A DNA stretch of 27,441 bases from Xanthoparmelia taractica (taxonomy: Eukaryota; Ascomycota; Lecanoromycetes; Lecanorales; Parmeliaceae), in contig JANQBS010000407.1 in assembly GCA_033085395.1 (NCBI GenBank), positions 1-27,441 on the forward strand. Reading direction: 5' to 3'. The notes under the pieces were generated by a model. That model made no database searches and was not told the origin of the DNA. It saw only the letters and a list, made by a program, of their open reading frames with translations. Positions 1 to 10,290 of the stretch are shown piece by piece; within the stretch, counting starts at the first letter, position 1, and the number at the start of each line of letters is the position of its first letter. The position numbers and the translations under genes are program-made.

Positions 1-206
1 AGCCTTAGCCAATCATTGAACAGTATTTCTGCTTAGTCATAGCTTTCCCGCTGCCTGCAAATCAGTCATTGCAACAAATTTCACTGTACGGTCGCGCTTA
101 ACTTGCGGCCTCTAAGCGCAAGCCACCTTTATAGTACTTCAGAATTCATGAATATTAATCACAAATTTTCGAGGCCGATGCCCCGTCAAGTCAATGAAGG
201 GTCAAT

Positions 207-914
207 ATGGAATTTACGGATCTTGCGCCTTTGATTGAATTATTAGAAGATAACATCGACGACCTTGAAGAAGCCCTAGAGCCTGTACTCAAAAGCGCTC
301 TATCAGATACAGCTGGGAAGTTACCTCTCTTGGACAGAGCGCATCTTTATGTCCTGGTCACATATGCTATTGAGTCTATACTATTCTGTATGTTTACAAG
401 AGCACATGGTTCTCTCAATGCTCATCGTTATAGCTTACCTCCGACTCAATGGTGTCAATGCTAAAGAACATCCCGTCTTTCGCGAGTTGACCCGGGTCAA
501 ACAATATTTCGAGAAGATCAATGCTGCGGAGTCTGCTGGAAACAAACAAAATGTGACCCTGGATAAAGCAGCTGCTGGCCGGTTTATCAAACATGCACTG
601 GTTGGCCGCAATAGCTGGGCAACGAAGTTTGCAAGTGCTGACTGTAGCGTTAGGCTGGAAATAAGAAACTCGGCCTTGATCTGGGCAAGCACAGGGGACA
701 GGAAAGCGCAGCCATTCGTACTACATCTGAAGGATATGCCACGAATCAAATCAGCAACGATCCAAGAAAGTGGAAAGGAACTGTCTCCTCAAATGACGAT
801 CCCGACTCCGACCCGGACCATATAAAGTCTTCCGATGAACCAAGGTCGGAGAGGATCAAAAAGCAGGTATCCAGTGGTGGGAGAGAACGCGACGGTGGGA
901 CAAGAGCGAAGTAA
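207..914 (+). CDS. LRP1: Exosome cofactor LRP1/RRP47 (C1D family)
   Basis: Three exons: 207-387, 434-600 and 654-914, giving about 202 aa (yeast Lrp1 is 184 aa). Introns are 388-433 (GTATGT...TAG) and 601-653 (GTTGGC...CTGACTGTAGCGTTAG). Splicing joins ESILF to SYLRLNGVNAKEHPVF and then RFIKHAL to AGNKK. Both junctions fall inside stretches typical of fungal C1D proteins, which is why these sites were chosen. The N-terminal ~115 residues form the helical Sas10/C1D region; the acidic start ELLEDNIDDLEEALEPVL and the motif ELTRVKQYFEKI are visible. The C-terminal ~80 residues are hydrophilic with Asp/Ser and Lys/Arg patches, as expected for an RNA-binding tail. Known role of the family: partner of Rrp6 in the nuclear exosome, in 3' processing of 5.8S rRNA, snoRNA and snRNA. 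The donor GTTGGC is non-consensus, so intron 2 is the least certain part. Confidence 0.9.
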
Positions 915-1608
915 AAGCGTGAATTAAATCCCAGCTTCGGAATAGCGTCAAAGACGTATGCAACGAATGGCAACTCCAAAGCCCATTTGGAGAAGAAGAA
1001 CTTGGATAAGAGGTAAACAGTACTGGAAGTATCACAAAGAGATTTAGACGAAGACTGAGTATCTGAGTACAACGTGAGGTCGCATCAGCTTCAGCTTACC
1101 TGGTTACAATAGCCGTCGCCGGCGGCAACGGAACTCAACGCAATTCGATGCCTAGCTCGGTAAACAGCTTGTAGCAAACGAAAGGGCTAAGATAGATTGG
1201 GAAGATATGTAACCAGATTACCCTAAATTCTTATGTGGGGCAAGCCTGGCAGACGTTCTCACTGAAAATATTTTGAAGGTCCGCTTGGATTTAACCCAAG
1301 TCTTTCTTGGCTTTGAGAGTTTTTAATGCCTGTAATGCAGAGCGCCGGAGATAGTATACTGAACGGTTATGCTGGCAACGCTCGTTTCTGGCGGTAGTCA
1401 TGTTTGAGCGGACGGAACTGATTTGGAACCACCAATCTAATCCTTGTAACTTCGTATCGAAAACCTCGTAATTTTCAGTAGTGCGTTCACGGCAAGTACA
1501 AAGTTTGCCATCTCAAGCATCTTCTTCTTTCACTTTTAATCAAATTTTGTCTCACCCGACCTCCATCTACTAATTTTCTCACTCGATTAGCAATCTAATC
1601 AATCGAAT
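915..1608. other. Intergenic between LRP1 and MIX17
   Basis: This stretch of about 690 bases holds the LRP1 3' end and the MIX17 promoter. It has normal base composition. The last ~100 bases before the MIX17 start are C/T-rich (TCTTCTTCTTTCACTTTT and a run of CTC/ATC words), a usual look for a fungal core promoter and 5' UTR. I see no RNA gene or conserved protein on either strand; the open frame at 746-1072 on the minus strand resembles no family I know. Confidence 0.5.
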
Positions 1609-2265
1609 ATGCCTCGGTCTCGTGGAGGTAGCGGTGGCCGTAGCCGTCCTTCCGCACCTTCTCGTCCTACTGCTGCTCCAGCCAGGCCTGCTGCGATGCC
1701 CCCTCAGCAATCCTCACGAGGTGCCAGCACGGCAACTCAACCTTCAGCGAATGCCCAGCAAACTAGTGCCCCCGCTCAACAGGGCAAGAGTTCCGGGCTC
1801 TTCGGACAGATGGCTTCTACAGCTGCGTAAGATTGACCCATTCATGTGTCCATGTCTGTTGACCTTCTCAACTGTCAAGTTGAACTATGACCGCACCGAT
1901 TATATTCTTCTAGTTTGAACACTGATATCATTACAGAGGTGTGGCCGTGGGTTCAAGTATCGGCCACGCTATCGGAGGAATGTTCGGAGGGTCTAGCCTC
2001 CCAGCTGAACAACAACAAGCGGACAATGTTGTGGCCAGTCAGGCCAACGAGAGCAGCTCTCAGAGCAATGCGTGGGGTCCCCGAAGCTGTGAGACGGATG
2101 CTAAGACCTTTACCAAATGTCTGGACGAAAACCAAGGCAACATGCAGATCTGTGGCTGGTACTTGGATCAACTGGTAACTGCCAAACGAGAGATTACTTT
2201 AGCCCTAGAAGTGATGCTGACATTTTGTACAGAAAGCTTGCCAGCAAGCAGCCAGTCAGTACTAG
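1609..2265 (+). CDS. MIX17: MIX17, twin CX9C CHCH protein (CHCHD2/CHCHD10 homologue)
   Basis: Three exons: 1609-1826, 1937-2174 and 2233-2265, giving 162 aa (yeast Mix17 is 156 aa). Introns are 1827-1936 (GTAAGA...TTACAG) and 2175-2232 (GTAACT...GTACAG, with GCTGAC branch point). The N-terminus is basic and rich in Arg, Ser, Pro and Ala (MPRSRGGSGGRSRPSAP), like a mitochondrial targeting segment. A Gly/Ala-rich hydrophobic stretch follows (GVAVGSSIGHAIGGMFGG, about residues 74-91). The C-terminal CHCH domain has cysteines at 124, 134, 145 and 155, two perfect CX9C pairs; the last cysteine lies in the tiny third exon (KACQQAASQY), which confirms the splice. The family sits in the mitochondrial intermembrane space, imported and oxidised by Mia40, and is linked to respiration. 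It runs tail to tail with the UBX gene. Confidence 0.93.
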
Positions 2266-3304
2266 AGACGGCAGAGTAAGCAATGACTACGGAGGATGGC
2301 AAGAATGGAAGGAATGAGCATCTGCATAATTTGAGCCCTCATATCACATTCTATTGGCCGGTCAGGGTTTTCGGCGACTTCCGGCGGACATAGCTTTGTA
2401 TTGATTTAGAAGACACTCTCCATATTTTCTACCAATCGACTCCCTAGGCACTCTATCAAATCCTGTTCCATCTACAATGGCTGAGATGCTACAGATTAAT
2501 CGCTCCATGTCCCCTGTCCCCATATCATGCGATTCTGACCAGCACTACTAATACACGAGCGCTCTGATGAGGTGGATGCATTCATGGAACTTGCCAGGCT
2601 TGTGCCATTGGGGTCTTCTTAGGTATGCCATAATAGGTCATAGGAGATTTTCACAAAGACCTTTTATGCGGCCGACATAGCTTACCATTCGTTCATTCAT
2701 CTGCTGCGTACCGGTATCGTGATGCCCTGTATTAGAAAGGTACGCTACAGGCCAAATCAACCGCTGATCTGAAATGGCAATGGCGCGCTGGTACTGCGGT
2801 GAAAAGACTTTGCGCGAGGCCGCGTCACTTGTCATCGTTGAAAATGGTTGTGGTTTGTCATGGAGGTACTGCTCTATCACATTCTCCAATATTTTATTAC
2901 TATATGAATTCTGTCTTTTTCTGTCATTGAAATTAGTCGTGAATCTCGCAGTTCATTGCGCATTCAGGCATCTGACGGTCTGCCGCATGATCCACGGCCG
3001 CTCATGTTGGTTTTACGATACTTAGAGGCATGAAGCGGTCAAAGCAGAATCCCCTAGCAGGCTTTGTTCTCTACGCTTCATAGATAGGGTGCTCAAAACT
3101 CGTTGTGCCGCCAAAAAAGAGCCATAAGACTTGTTGAATCGCGAGAGCTGTCATGGGGAGGAATCGAAATTAGGACCGGTTTGCATTCAAGGCATGCCAC
3201 TTGTGTCTAGGATGCCCGTCTACCGAGCTCTAACTGTACGATCAAGCTCACCCCAGCGTCTTTCTTACGTGCACAGATGCCGTATGCAAACGTTCCTCAT
3301 CCTG
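2266..3304. other. Convergent intergenic region, no gene recognised
   Basis: About 1.04 kb between two converging genes, holding their 3' ends. It is long for a convergent spacer. On the minus strand 2889-2638 an ATG-started frame of 83 codons (MENVIEQYLHDKPQPF...) is the longest open stretch, but it resembles no family I know and has no clear splice partners. No tRNA-like box pair was found. It could hold a small hypothetical or non-coding gene, which cannot be shown from the sequence. Confidence 0.4.
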
Positions 3305-5072
3305 TCATTCGTCTTTGTCTCTTGAATCTCGTCGTGGTTCAAAGTTCAACTATGGAAGTTAGTGCCGATTCAAGTGGACAGCCAGTAAGGCAAATGATAG
3401 TACCTGATTGCCATTGTAAAGCTGATGATCATCTTGAGTGTCTTGTTGATCTCGTAAAGTCCGAATGTTAATACGCGAGCCTGTCCCTGCTGTGTCCGCT
3501 TCCGGGTACCCTTGCATCGTACTGTTACGGGCATCAGGTAGTTCACCTGGCGCCCTAGCTCGGCCAAGTCCTAGGAAGGTTCCAAGTGCTCCGGTAACCA
3601 TACCAGCACCAGCAGATATAACGCTACATCCAGCGGCCGCGCCTTTCGAAACGATGCCTTGCCCACCGCTGTAAGCAGCTGTATAGCCCTGGACTGGGAC
3701 AATGACTAGATTGGCACTAGGATCAAGGCCAAGAGACTGTAGAGCTTCTTCCTCTTCCGAAATAGACAGGGTCCGGTTCGGCAATGGCGTTGAAACTTGC
3801 TTGAATGTGTATGGTACATCGTCGGACTTTATTCGGTCTATCCACGGCCGGACGTTGCCTCCTAATGTCTGGTCAGAAGAAAATCTGCTTCGAACCGTGC
3901 TACCGTCAAATAATCGAACCTGCAAGGCGCATTCTTTAGATATTTTTGATTTTAGATAATTGACTTCATTCGCCGGCTGCTGGTTAACGAGCCCACCAGC
4001 CCTATCGGTCCCTTCTGCTTCTGCCTTGGCAATTGCTTTGCGACGTTCTTCTTTCTCCTTACGCTCGGCTTTGTCGTGCTCGATCTGCCTCAGAATTCTC
4101 TCCCGTTCCAGCTTCGCTTCCTGTTGTCGTTTCTTCTGCTGTGCTGCATAAGTAGCTTGTTTAGCTTTAGCCGAGTCCGGAGCGACAACCATGGCTTCTT
4201 TTCGAGCTTCTGCTTTGGCTTTCCGCTGTGCCTTCTCAGCAGCGTCTTTTTCCCTTCTGTTTATCTCGAGTTTCTGACGGCGATCTGCAAGTAGGTCTTG
4301 CACGGTTTGAGAGGGCTGACCGCCATAGGAAGCTGAAGAAGTTGCCATAGACTGATCTGCATTTGAGGAGACAAGGGTTGCGGGGTCTATATTTTGGCTG
4401 CCTGATGGGGGCATGTTTGCGTGATCGACTATACTGCGAGCTGTGGACGACAAGGCGCCAGGGTCAGGGTTGAGCGTAGTCGACTGAGGTGAAGGAGGTG
4501 AAGAGACATTTGAGTCAAGGTAAGCGCCGAAAGTCGATGTCTCAGGCTGATCTGAGGAGGAGTGAGCTGAAGATGATGTAGTCAGGGTTGGAACCCGAGG
4601 AACAGGGTGGTCTGAACTGTGTCGTGTTATAGACGTCTCTGAATTAGGTGTTTGCGGCACTGGGGTGCTTGGAGGCTCAGATGATCTGAAGCTCAAAGCC
4701 CTCAAGATTTCAGCTTTGAATTGATCCTTTTCTTGTCCAACTCGGATATCAACGACGAGTTGGCCGTTGTTAATTATGATGAAGGCGGGCAAGACTGGGA
4801 CGGGATAATATGCAGCAAGAAAATGAGCTTCTTGTGATCCGCCATTGATACGGATTGTGATAGCCTTTGCTGTTAAAGCAGTAATAACCTGCTCATCCTT
4901 TAAAAAATCTTCTTCCCATAAGGAGCTTTGTGCATCGTCACCTCACTCCAGTCAGTCGGTAGCCGAATGCAAGCAAAATATGGAGAGACACACCCTTGAC
5001 AAAGCAAGCTACGGACTTGTTTTCCCTCAAAGCCAGAGCGATGCCCGACTGCAGGTCTCCGTCAAAGAACAT
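3305..5072 (-). CDS. UBX-domain protein, UBXN4-like p97/Cdc48 cofactor
   Basis: Read on the minus strand, three exons: 5072-4994, 4941-3404 and 3349-3305, giving 553 aa. Introns are 4993-4942 (GTGTGT...GTGAG, with CTGAC branch point) and 3403-3350 (GTACTA...CTAACTTCCATAG). The start gives MFFDGDLQSGIALAL, the usual N-terminus of this family, followed by a thioredoxin-like domain (to ~residue 110; SLWEEDFL, PVLPAFIII). A Ser/Thr/Pro-rich linker, a highly charged coiled coil (~241-338) and a UBX domain (~363-445, ending NLVIVPVQ) follow. Then come a Gly/Ala-rich hydrophobic segment (~459-486) that could insert in a membrane and the conserved tail INIRTLRDQ...YNGNQ/LNFEPR. Known role of UBXN4-type proteins: ER-associated recruiters of Cdc48/p97 for protein degradation. 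Membrane placement here is inferred from the hydrophobic segment. The exact yeast equivalent (Ubx6/Ubx7) is uncertain. Confidence 0.92.
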
Positions 5073-5221
5073 CGTCGTTTTAGTGGATACTGAGAGATCG
5101 CGAGTTTAGACTGACTGCTAGTGGGGCTTCCGGGGTTCAGTGCCGGGTGGCTAGAGTGAAGCTCTGCTCAGATGTTGCGTGCTATGCTGAGGCCAATCAA
5201 GACCGATAAGTCACAGCAACC
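5073..5221. promoter_or_regulatory. Shared divergent promoter, UBX gene / SHY1
   Basis: Only 149 bases separate the two divergent start codons, so both promoters and 5' UTRs must lie here or overlap the genes. A CCAATCA motif at 5193-5199, about 25 bases before the SHY1 start, matches the fungal HAP-complex (CCAAT-binding) consensus. HAP commonly controls respiratory-chain genes, which suits SHY1. The position is very close to the ATG, so function is only a suggestion. Confidence 0.45.
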
Positions 5222-6357
5222 ATGAAAACTTCACTGTTTGCTTTTCCCCTGGCAAAATTCGCAAGATCGAGATCGCTTCGATCAGTATTGCGCCCTCAGA
5301 TATGCCCGAAGTGCAAGCAACCATCGCCCTTCCAGCAGAGATATGCACACAACCCGGCTGATGACCCTTACTTCCAGTCCATCGTTGACAACCCACCTGT
5401 GCTAATTAAGACCGGCCAAAAGCATGGCCCAGGCCTAATAGTACTCAGTAGATCTCCTGGCCAATCTTGCGCATACTTCCTCATCTGACATCACCCAGTA
5501 CTCATCCCGGCAATTGCATTTGGCCTCGGGACATGGCAGGTCTTCAGGCTGCAATGGAAAACAGAATTGATAGCGAGATTTGAAGATCGTGTACTCAAAC
5601 CTCCCCTTCCCCTACCGCCACGTATAGATCCAGCTGCGATCAAGGATTTTGACTATCGACGAGTTGTCACGACAGGCCTTCTACAACATGATCAGGAAAT
5701 GCTCATCGGGCCACGAATACGTGATGGCAATGATGGATATCTGGTGGTAACGCCATTACAACGCGAAGGAAATGCATCGAAAATCTTGGTAAACCGAGGC
5801 TGGATCTCCAAGAAGTTTAAGCGACAGGTGGATCGGCAGGCAGGGCTACCTATGGGACCGGTCACCATTGAAGGATTACTTAGAGAGCCATGGAAGAAAA
5901 ATTTGTTCACGCCAGGTAACAAGCCTGAGCTGGGCGAGTTCTACTTCCCAGATGTTGAGCAAATGGCGAAGTATACAGGAAGCGACCCGGTCTGGGTAGA
6001 AGAGACCATGGGTATGGTTCATATGGCGGCTTACATTCCGAGTAGCTGACGAAGTTGCAAGCACCGGATCTTCTAACAGCGTATGACAGAGAGGCTGTAG
6101 GAATCCCGATAGGACGGCCAGCTGAAGTTAATTTAAGAAATAACCACACACAGTACATCTTTACTTGGTAAGCACTACGCTTGGGTATCATCTATAGCCA
6201 CATTATACGGCAAATACAACTCGTGAGTCCCAAAAATGCTAACGCAGAACTGTTTAGGTATGCCTTATCGGCTGCAACAGCTATCATGTTCTGGATGGTC
6301 GTTAAAAAACCACCCCCAGATTCCATCAGGCGAGTCCGTCAGAATAAGGAATGGTAG
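5222..6357 (+). CDS. SHY1: SURF1/Shy1 cytochrome c oxidase assembly factor
   Basis: Four exons: 5222-5447, 5499-6011, 6062-6167 and 6258-6357, giving 314 aa. Introns are 5448-5498, 6012-6061 and 6168-6257, each with a CTGAC or CTAAC branch point and AG end. The start MKTSLFAFPLAKFARSRSLR is basic and Ser-rich, a plausible mitochondrial presequence. The first membrane span (about residues 70-90) ends in the SURF1 signature FGLGTWQVFRLQWK. The soluble intermembrane-space part carries family motifs YRRVVTTG, GPR, GYLVVTPL, ILVNRGWI, EGLLREP and FYFPDVEQMA. The second span is near the C-terminus (YALSAATAIMFWMVV). Joining exons 2, 3 and 4 gives VEETMAPDLLTAYDREA and then NHTQYIFTW/YALS, as in other fungal SURF1 proteins. 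The family works in the inner mitochondrial membrane in Cox1 maturation and heme a insertion. It is divergent from the UBX gene and convergent with CENP-T, 269 bases away. Confidence 0.94.
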
Positions 6358-6626
6358 AGGCAGTAATTTTGAGATGTTAGCGGGATCCTTAGAGCAGGTC
6401 TTCTTAGCAACCCCCCAAATCCATAGAAATGTGTAAAAGAGCGTTCTCTGGTACATTGATGAATGGTGGAACTCTGTTCCATTGGATGTAAATGCTGCGC
6501 ACGAGATATGCTCTTAGCGGTCCTTGGGGCAATGGATATCCAAGATCTGATTGCGGTTAGTCAGACCACCGGATGTCCAAGGATTTTCACCAATCTAATC
6601 GGCTGATGACTAACCTTTTCAGCTTT

Positions 6627-8396
6627 TTACCCTCCTCTCCCTTCAATGATAGTGCAAGCGCGTTGCCTCTTCAACACGCCTACATTGGCGGTCGGCATTC
6701 GTATTTCCTGGATTAGCTCTCCTGGGAGATACTTTTCGGCCAACGAGAAGGGCGTCGTTGTGGCAGACACTTGCCGCTGCCTGCTTTACGGATGAGCTTT
6801 GGTCGTGTATCATAGTAGTATCGCGATGAGCCAAGCGCTGAAAAAACCTACCGCCTCATGACAGCAATTACATCGCTCGGGTCAATCTTCTTTCTTCCAG
6901 CATGCGTAGCGAAGATACTAAGATCGTTACTGAGCTGTCCGAAGATTGGTCAGTAGCCTCGCTGATGGCCTTGAGAGCATCCATGTTTATTGTCGTTGAC
7001 TGGCTGCCTATTGATCTAGCAAAAGTAGAAGCGATCCTTTTGGTGATCCCAGATGGAAAGCTGGGATATGGAAACCCACGGTATGATTTCTTCATGAGCT
7101 TTGGCGCTTTCCCTGCAGATTCAATCGTCGCGTTGGTATTGTTAGCTCTCGCGTTGAGTAAATTGAGCTTAGAATCCTCGTTGAGACCTTCAAGCTGGTG
7201 CTCGTCTGGGTATGTTGCCTTGGCGGAAGAATGTCTCGTTTGAAGCTCTGGGATATTGAGAATGAACGGAGAACGTATTCCACCCTCGAGCCCGTGTGCC
7301 TGCTGCATTCCACTAACATAATCCTCGCGATGATCGTAATCATTGTGCATGACATGGCGCGAGTCTTCCGTTTCGTCGCTATGTTGGGTCAGCATTGCTG
7401 TCACCCTGGATTTCCAGATGAGTACTGACTCAAGGTTTGATCCTTTTACACGAACTCCAGCGTCTTCCTTATCTAAACTGGGTGCAATTTGCGAAACGCT
7501 TTCCTTAAGATGCCGTGATATGTCGTTGAAGCCGAGCGCACTAATTTCGTCAAATCGGTCGCTTCCCCGCACAGTCCCAAAGCTGCTTCGGCAGAAACTT
7601 CCCAGCGGTTTATCGTCCAGAGCTCGCCGCCCAATCTCTATTGATCTTCCGGTCTTTTCTTCCGTTCCTGTTGGTATTGACAGCCGTGGAGGCGTTAACT
7701 GGAAATCTTCGTTTTCATCTGCTCCATCTTCCCTTGATAATGAAGAATTAAGTTGCTGCAGCTCTGGAACATCTTCGATGCTGCTGCTACTTCTGACTAA
7801 GCTGGGCTCATCTCCATCGAGCTGAGATGGACGAGGAGATAGCTGATTAGCCAAAGCTAGAACTATGGTGCTTCGCTATCAGCCCAATTCAACGTGCAGT
7901 GGGCTGGGAACCAACTCCTGCTAAGGTTTCTGGGTGCATCTCTTGGTGTCTCGCGCTGTATACGGCCACTTTTGCGCATATCGCGACCTGGAGTAGTCCT
8001 TCGCTGCTGCAAATCTCTAATTGCGTGAGGCGTTACGGGATTACTTCTCGCTGTCCAGGATGCCTGTAGTGGCCGAAAAGCGCCTGGTGTACGTGGCTTT
8101 GCGGATATGGTGCCAACGCTAGAAGCACGTTTGTGGGGCGTTGATGGGTCTCGGATTAATCTGGCTAAATGTCGCGACTGGGATGAGAGGCTTTTTAGTG
8201 GTGACCGATGACTAATGACTACGAGCCAAAGACTGCTTACATTTGCGTGTGATGTTACAGAGCATGCTTGTCCAGCAGCGGAGTGTCGCGGTGTCACGCG
8301 AAATAGCTTAGATGAAGCGGAAAGTTCGTCTTCTGTTCCAGAATCTGAGCACGTATTTTCTCTGATGTCCGATATCATTTTGTACAACATAGCCAT
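6627..8396 (-). CDS. CENPT: CENP-T-like kinetochore protein with frameshift in the histone fold
   Basis: Read on the minus strand: exon 1 8396-7916, intron 7915-7857 (GTTGGT...TTCTAG), exon 2 7856-6852, intron 6851-6781 (GTAGGT...GCAG), exon 3 6780-6627. About 546 aa would be expected. N-terminal marks of fungal CENP-T are clear: TPHAIRDLQQRRTTPGRD and KSGRIQRETPRDAPRNLSR. In the middle lies LTPPRLSIPTG followed by SIEIGRRALDDKPLG. The C-terminus has a histone fold (GITKRIASTFAR, ALKAISEATD, then FATHAGRKKIDPSDVIAVMRR) and the tail TTPFSLAEKYLPGELIQEIRM. The fold is split between two frames at 6944-6948: after EATD the open frame runs into an unrelated tail ending at 6868, while the true continuation is in another frame. 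One base appears to be missing. CENP-T links CENP-A chromatin to the Ndc80 complex. The start (8396, or Met at 8390/8378) is uncertain, and intron 1 has a weak donor. Confidence 0.82.
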
Positions 8397-8632
8397 ACTT
8401 GCGTTGCCCCTGGACCGAAGCCCAAAAACTTTCTTTGTAGTAATGGCGCAACGCAGCTAGGGCTCGTCCCTCGCATTAAGTGAAGCTCGAATTGGCCAAT
8501 TTGTAAATAATTGACGAGCGACTTAAGGCACTAAGATGTAACGCCAAGAAGCTAGGACACCGCTAACCCGAGGGGCTGCACTTTGGATGAACGGACCGCA
8601 TCAGCTTCCGATATCAATATTCGGTCATCATA
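8397..8632. promoter_or_regulatory. Shared divergent promoter, CENP-T / CMS1
   Basis: A 236-base spacer between divergent start codons. At 8491-8500 it contains the palindrome ATTGGCCAAT, which presents a CCAAT box on both strands, next to an AT-rich stretch (TTGTAAATAATTG). A symmetric CCAAT element suits a two-way promoter, but use of the site is inferred only from its sequence and position. Confidence 0.4.
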
Positions 8633-9751
8633 ATGTCGGAGATGTCGATAACATGTTTAAGTCGTTCGCCAAATACCCAGCAGTCGACTATCTCCACCAG
8701 ACCTGAATTGCCCCTTTGCGCGGCAAAGCGACAACGAAACGACGGCGAAGACTACGACGTCGAGGCTGCTGTCGTAAATCCAGGGAAGCGGAAAAGGTCT
8801 AGAAACTCCGAAGTAGCAAAGTCGAATGAGGACAATAACCTCGATCTGGACCTAGGTCTTAACCTTGCCATTGCGAAATTGGACAATAGATTACTAGCGG
8901 ACTACGTCGCCAAACAAACTAAGCGTTTCTTTCCAAATCTCAGCCTTGTTGAGCTCGAGGACAGATACATTCCAGGTATTATACGACGACAATTGCTTCG
9001 GCCGGCAGTAGTGATGTGCAAGATGAAGGCTAAAGAACAATTCAGGCTCAGCCTTTCATGATACCACATCATGGGAAAAGCCGAGAACTCTGCAGGACAT
9101 GCCAAGCTTCCTCGAGCACTACAGTCCGAAAGCAGGAAAAAGCGTGCCTCTGTCTTCGGCATCACAAAATCCCGGAAGCCCACATACTCTGATAATCACA
9201 TATGCTGGTCTGCGTGCTGCAGACATTACTAGGTAGGCCATACACGTCAAGCCGAGGTCTCGTGAAACTACAGAAATTGATTAGCAATGATGCTGTAGGG
9301 CCTTACGCATATTTCAGACAAAAGACGCTGTGGTAGCGAAACTCTTTGCCAAACACATCAAGCTGAGAGAGGCAATAGGATATGTTAAGAAAACAAGGTA
9401 TTTTACTTCGTCCTTCCTCCCGAGACCTGACTTTTATGCTGATCACTCAAGAATGGGAATTGGGGTTGGGACTCCTGCTCGGGTAATGGACCTATTCCAC
9501 TCAGGTATGTTGCACTCCATTTTCGAGGATAATACGCCCTTGTCGGAGGCACTGTGCTGATCTGAGTAGGTGCACTATCATTCTTCAGTTTGGAACAAGT
9601 AGTGATTGACTGTTCGCACATTGATCAAAAGAAAAGAGGTATATTAGATATTCGGGAGACACAACAACCCTTGATAGCGTTACTGAATCAGCCGGAGCTG
9701 AAGTGTCGTTACGGCATTGGTAGTGGAAAGGTTCGACTCTTGCTCTATTAG
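8633..9751 (+). CDS. CMS1: CMS1, 90S pre-ribosome (small-subunit processome) factor
   Basis: Five exons: 8633-8975, 9046-9232, 9299-9397, 9452-9504 and 9570-9751, giving 287 aa. The four introns (8976-9045, 9233-9298, 9398-9451, 9505-9569) all have GT-AG ends. Splicing yields the Cms1/CMSS1 pattern throughout: an N-terminal acidic and KRKRSR-type basic region, then LNLAIAKLDNRLLADYVA, TTSWEKPRTLQDMPSFLE, TLIITYAGLRAADITRALR, TKDAVVAKLFAKHIKLREA, RMGIGVGTPARVMDLF, VVIDCSHIDQKKRGILD and a C-terminal LLNQPELKCRYG...LLLY. The fold is related to DEAD-box helicases but lacks their full motif set. Known association: U3-containing 90S pre-ribosome, so the expected place of action is the nucleolus. 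It is divergent from CENP-T. No defect is seen. Confidence 0.93.
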
Positions 9752-10290
9752 CTGTTGTAAAAACTTCACTACGTTCCCGGTGTGATGTTGCCACTGGCAG
9801 TCTTAAAGTTGAGCCTAAAGATTTGAAAAGGCGATTTCAGGTCTCGAAATAAGCTAAATAACTGATGACGCCGGCCGAATAGGATATTGAAAGACATGCA
9901 GTACCCGCCCAAGACATTCTTTACTTTGTGATTAGTAGGCAACTTGGTTGATACCCAGCCCTTTCCTGGTTCGGGCACGCAAATGTGAGCAGTGCCCACC
10001 GCAGGTTCTACCTTCCCATTTGGTCAGCTTAGACTAGGGAATCCTCAAAGAGATATCGCCAAGCGCCGGAGCGATTCAACACTTTCTCCCCTTTCACTCC
10101 ACGATTCCGCCGCCCTCTCTGATTCTTTCTAACAGCCAGTTCTGTTGAATGCTTCATCTCAATCCAAAGACACTTGACCTTGACCACATCTACGCATCTC
10201 AGTCTGTCGTTACAGTTCAGTTCGCTTTGCCGTATCATTCCATTGCACAGGTACTCGCAAGACACCTGCACAGCTTCCTCCAGCATCAAG
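9752..10290. other. Intergenic, CMS1 3' end and CFEM gene promoter
   Basis: About 540 bases with normal composition. The part just before the CFEM start is C/T/A-rich with many CATC, CTTC and CACC words, typical of a fungal leader. An open frame on the plus strand runs into the CFEM gene from 10174, but its first 39 codons have no resemblance to a known domain, and the signal peptide begins at 10291. No RNA gene was recognised. Confidence 0.45.

Noticed and set aside
2638..2889. Minus-strand open frame of 83 codons between MIX17 and the UBX gene
   Set aside because: It starts with ATG and is not low-complexity, but I recognise no family, see no splice partner and no codon pattern better than chance, so it is mentioned only in the intergenic entry.
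8191..8240. Strong donor GTAAGC in CENP-T exon 1 as an extra intron
   Set aside because: Every nearby acceptor either gives an intron below 30 bases or puts the downstream CENP-T motifs out of frame, so exon 1 was kept whole.
9855..9870. TGATGA box as a C/D snoRNA start
   Set aside because: No matching CTGA D box and no terminal stem within a usual distance.
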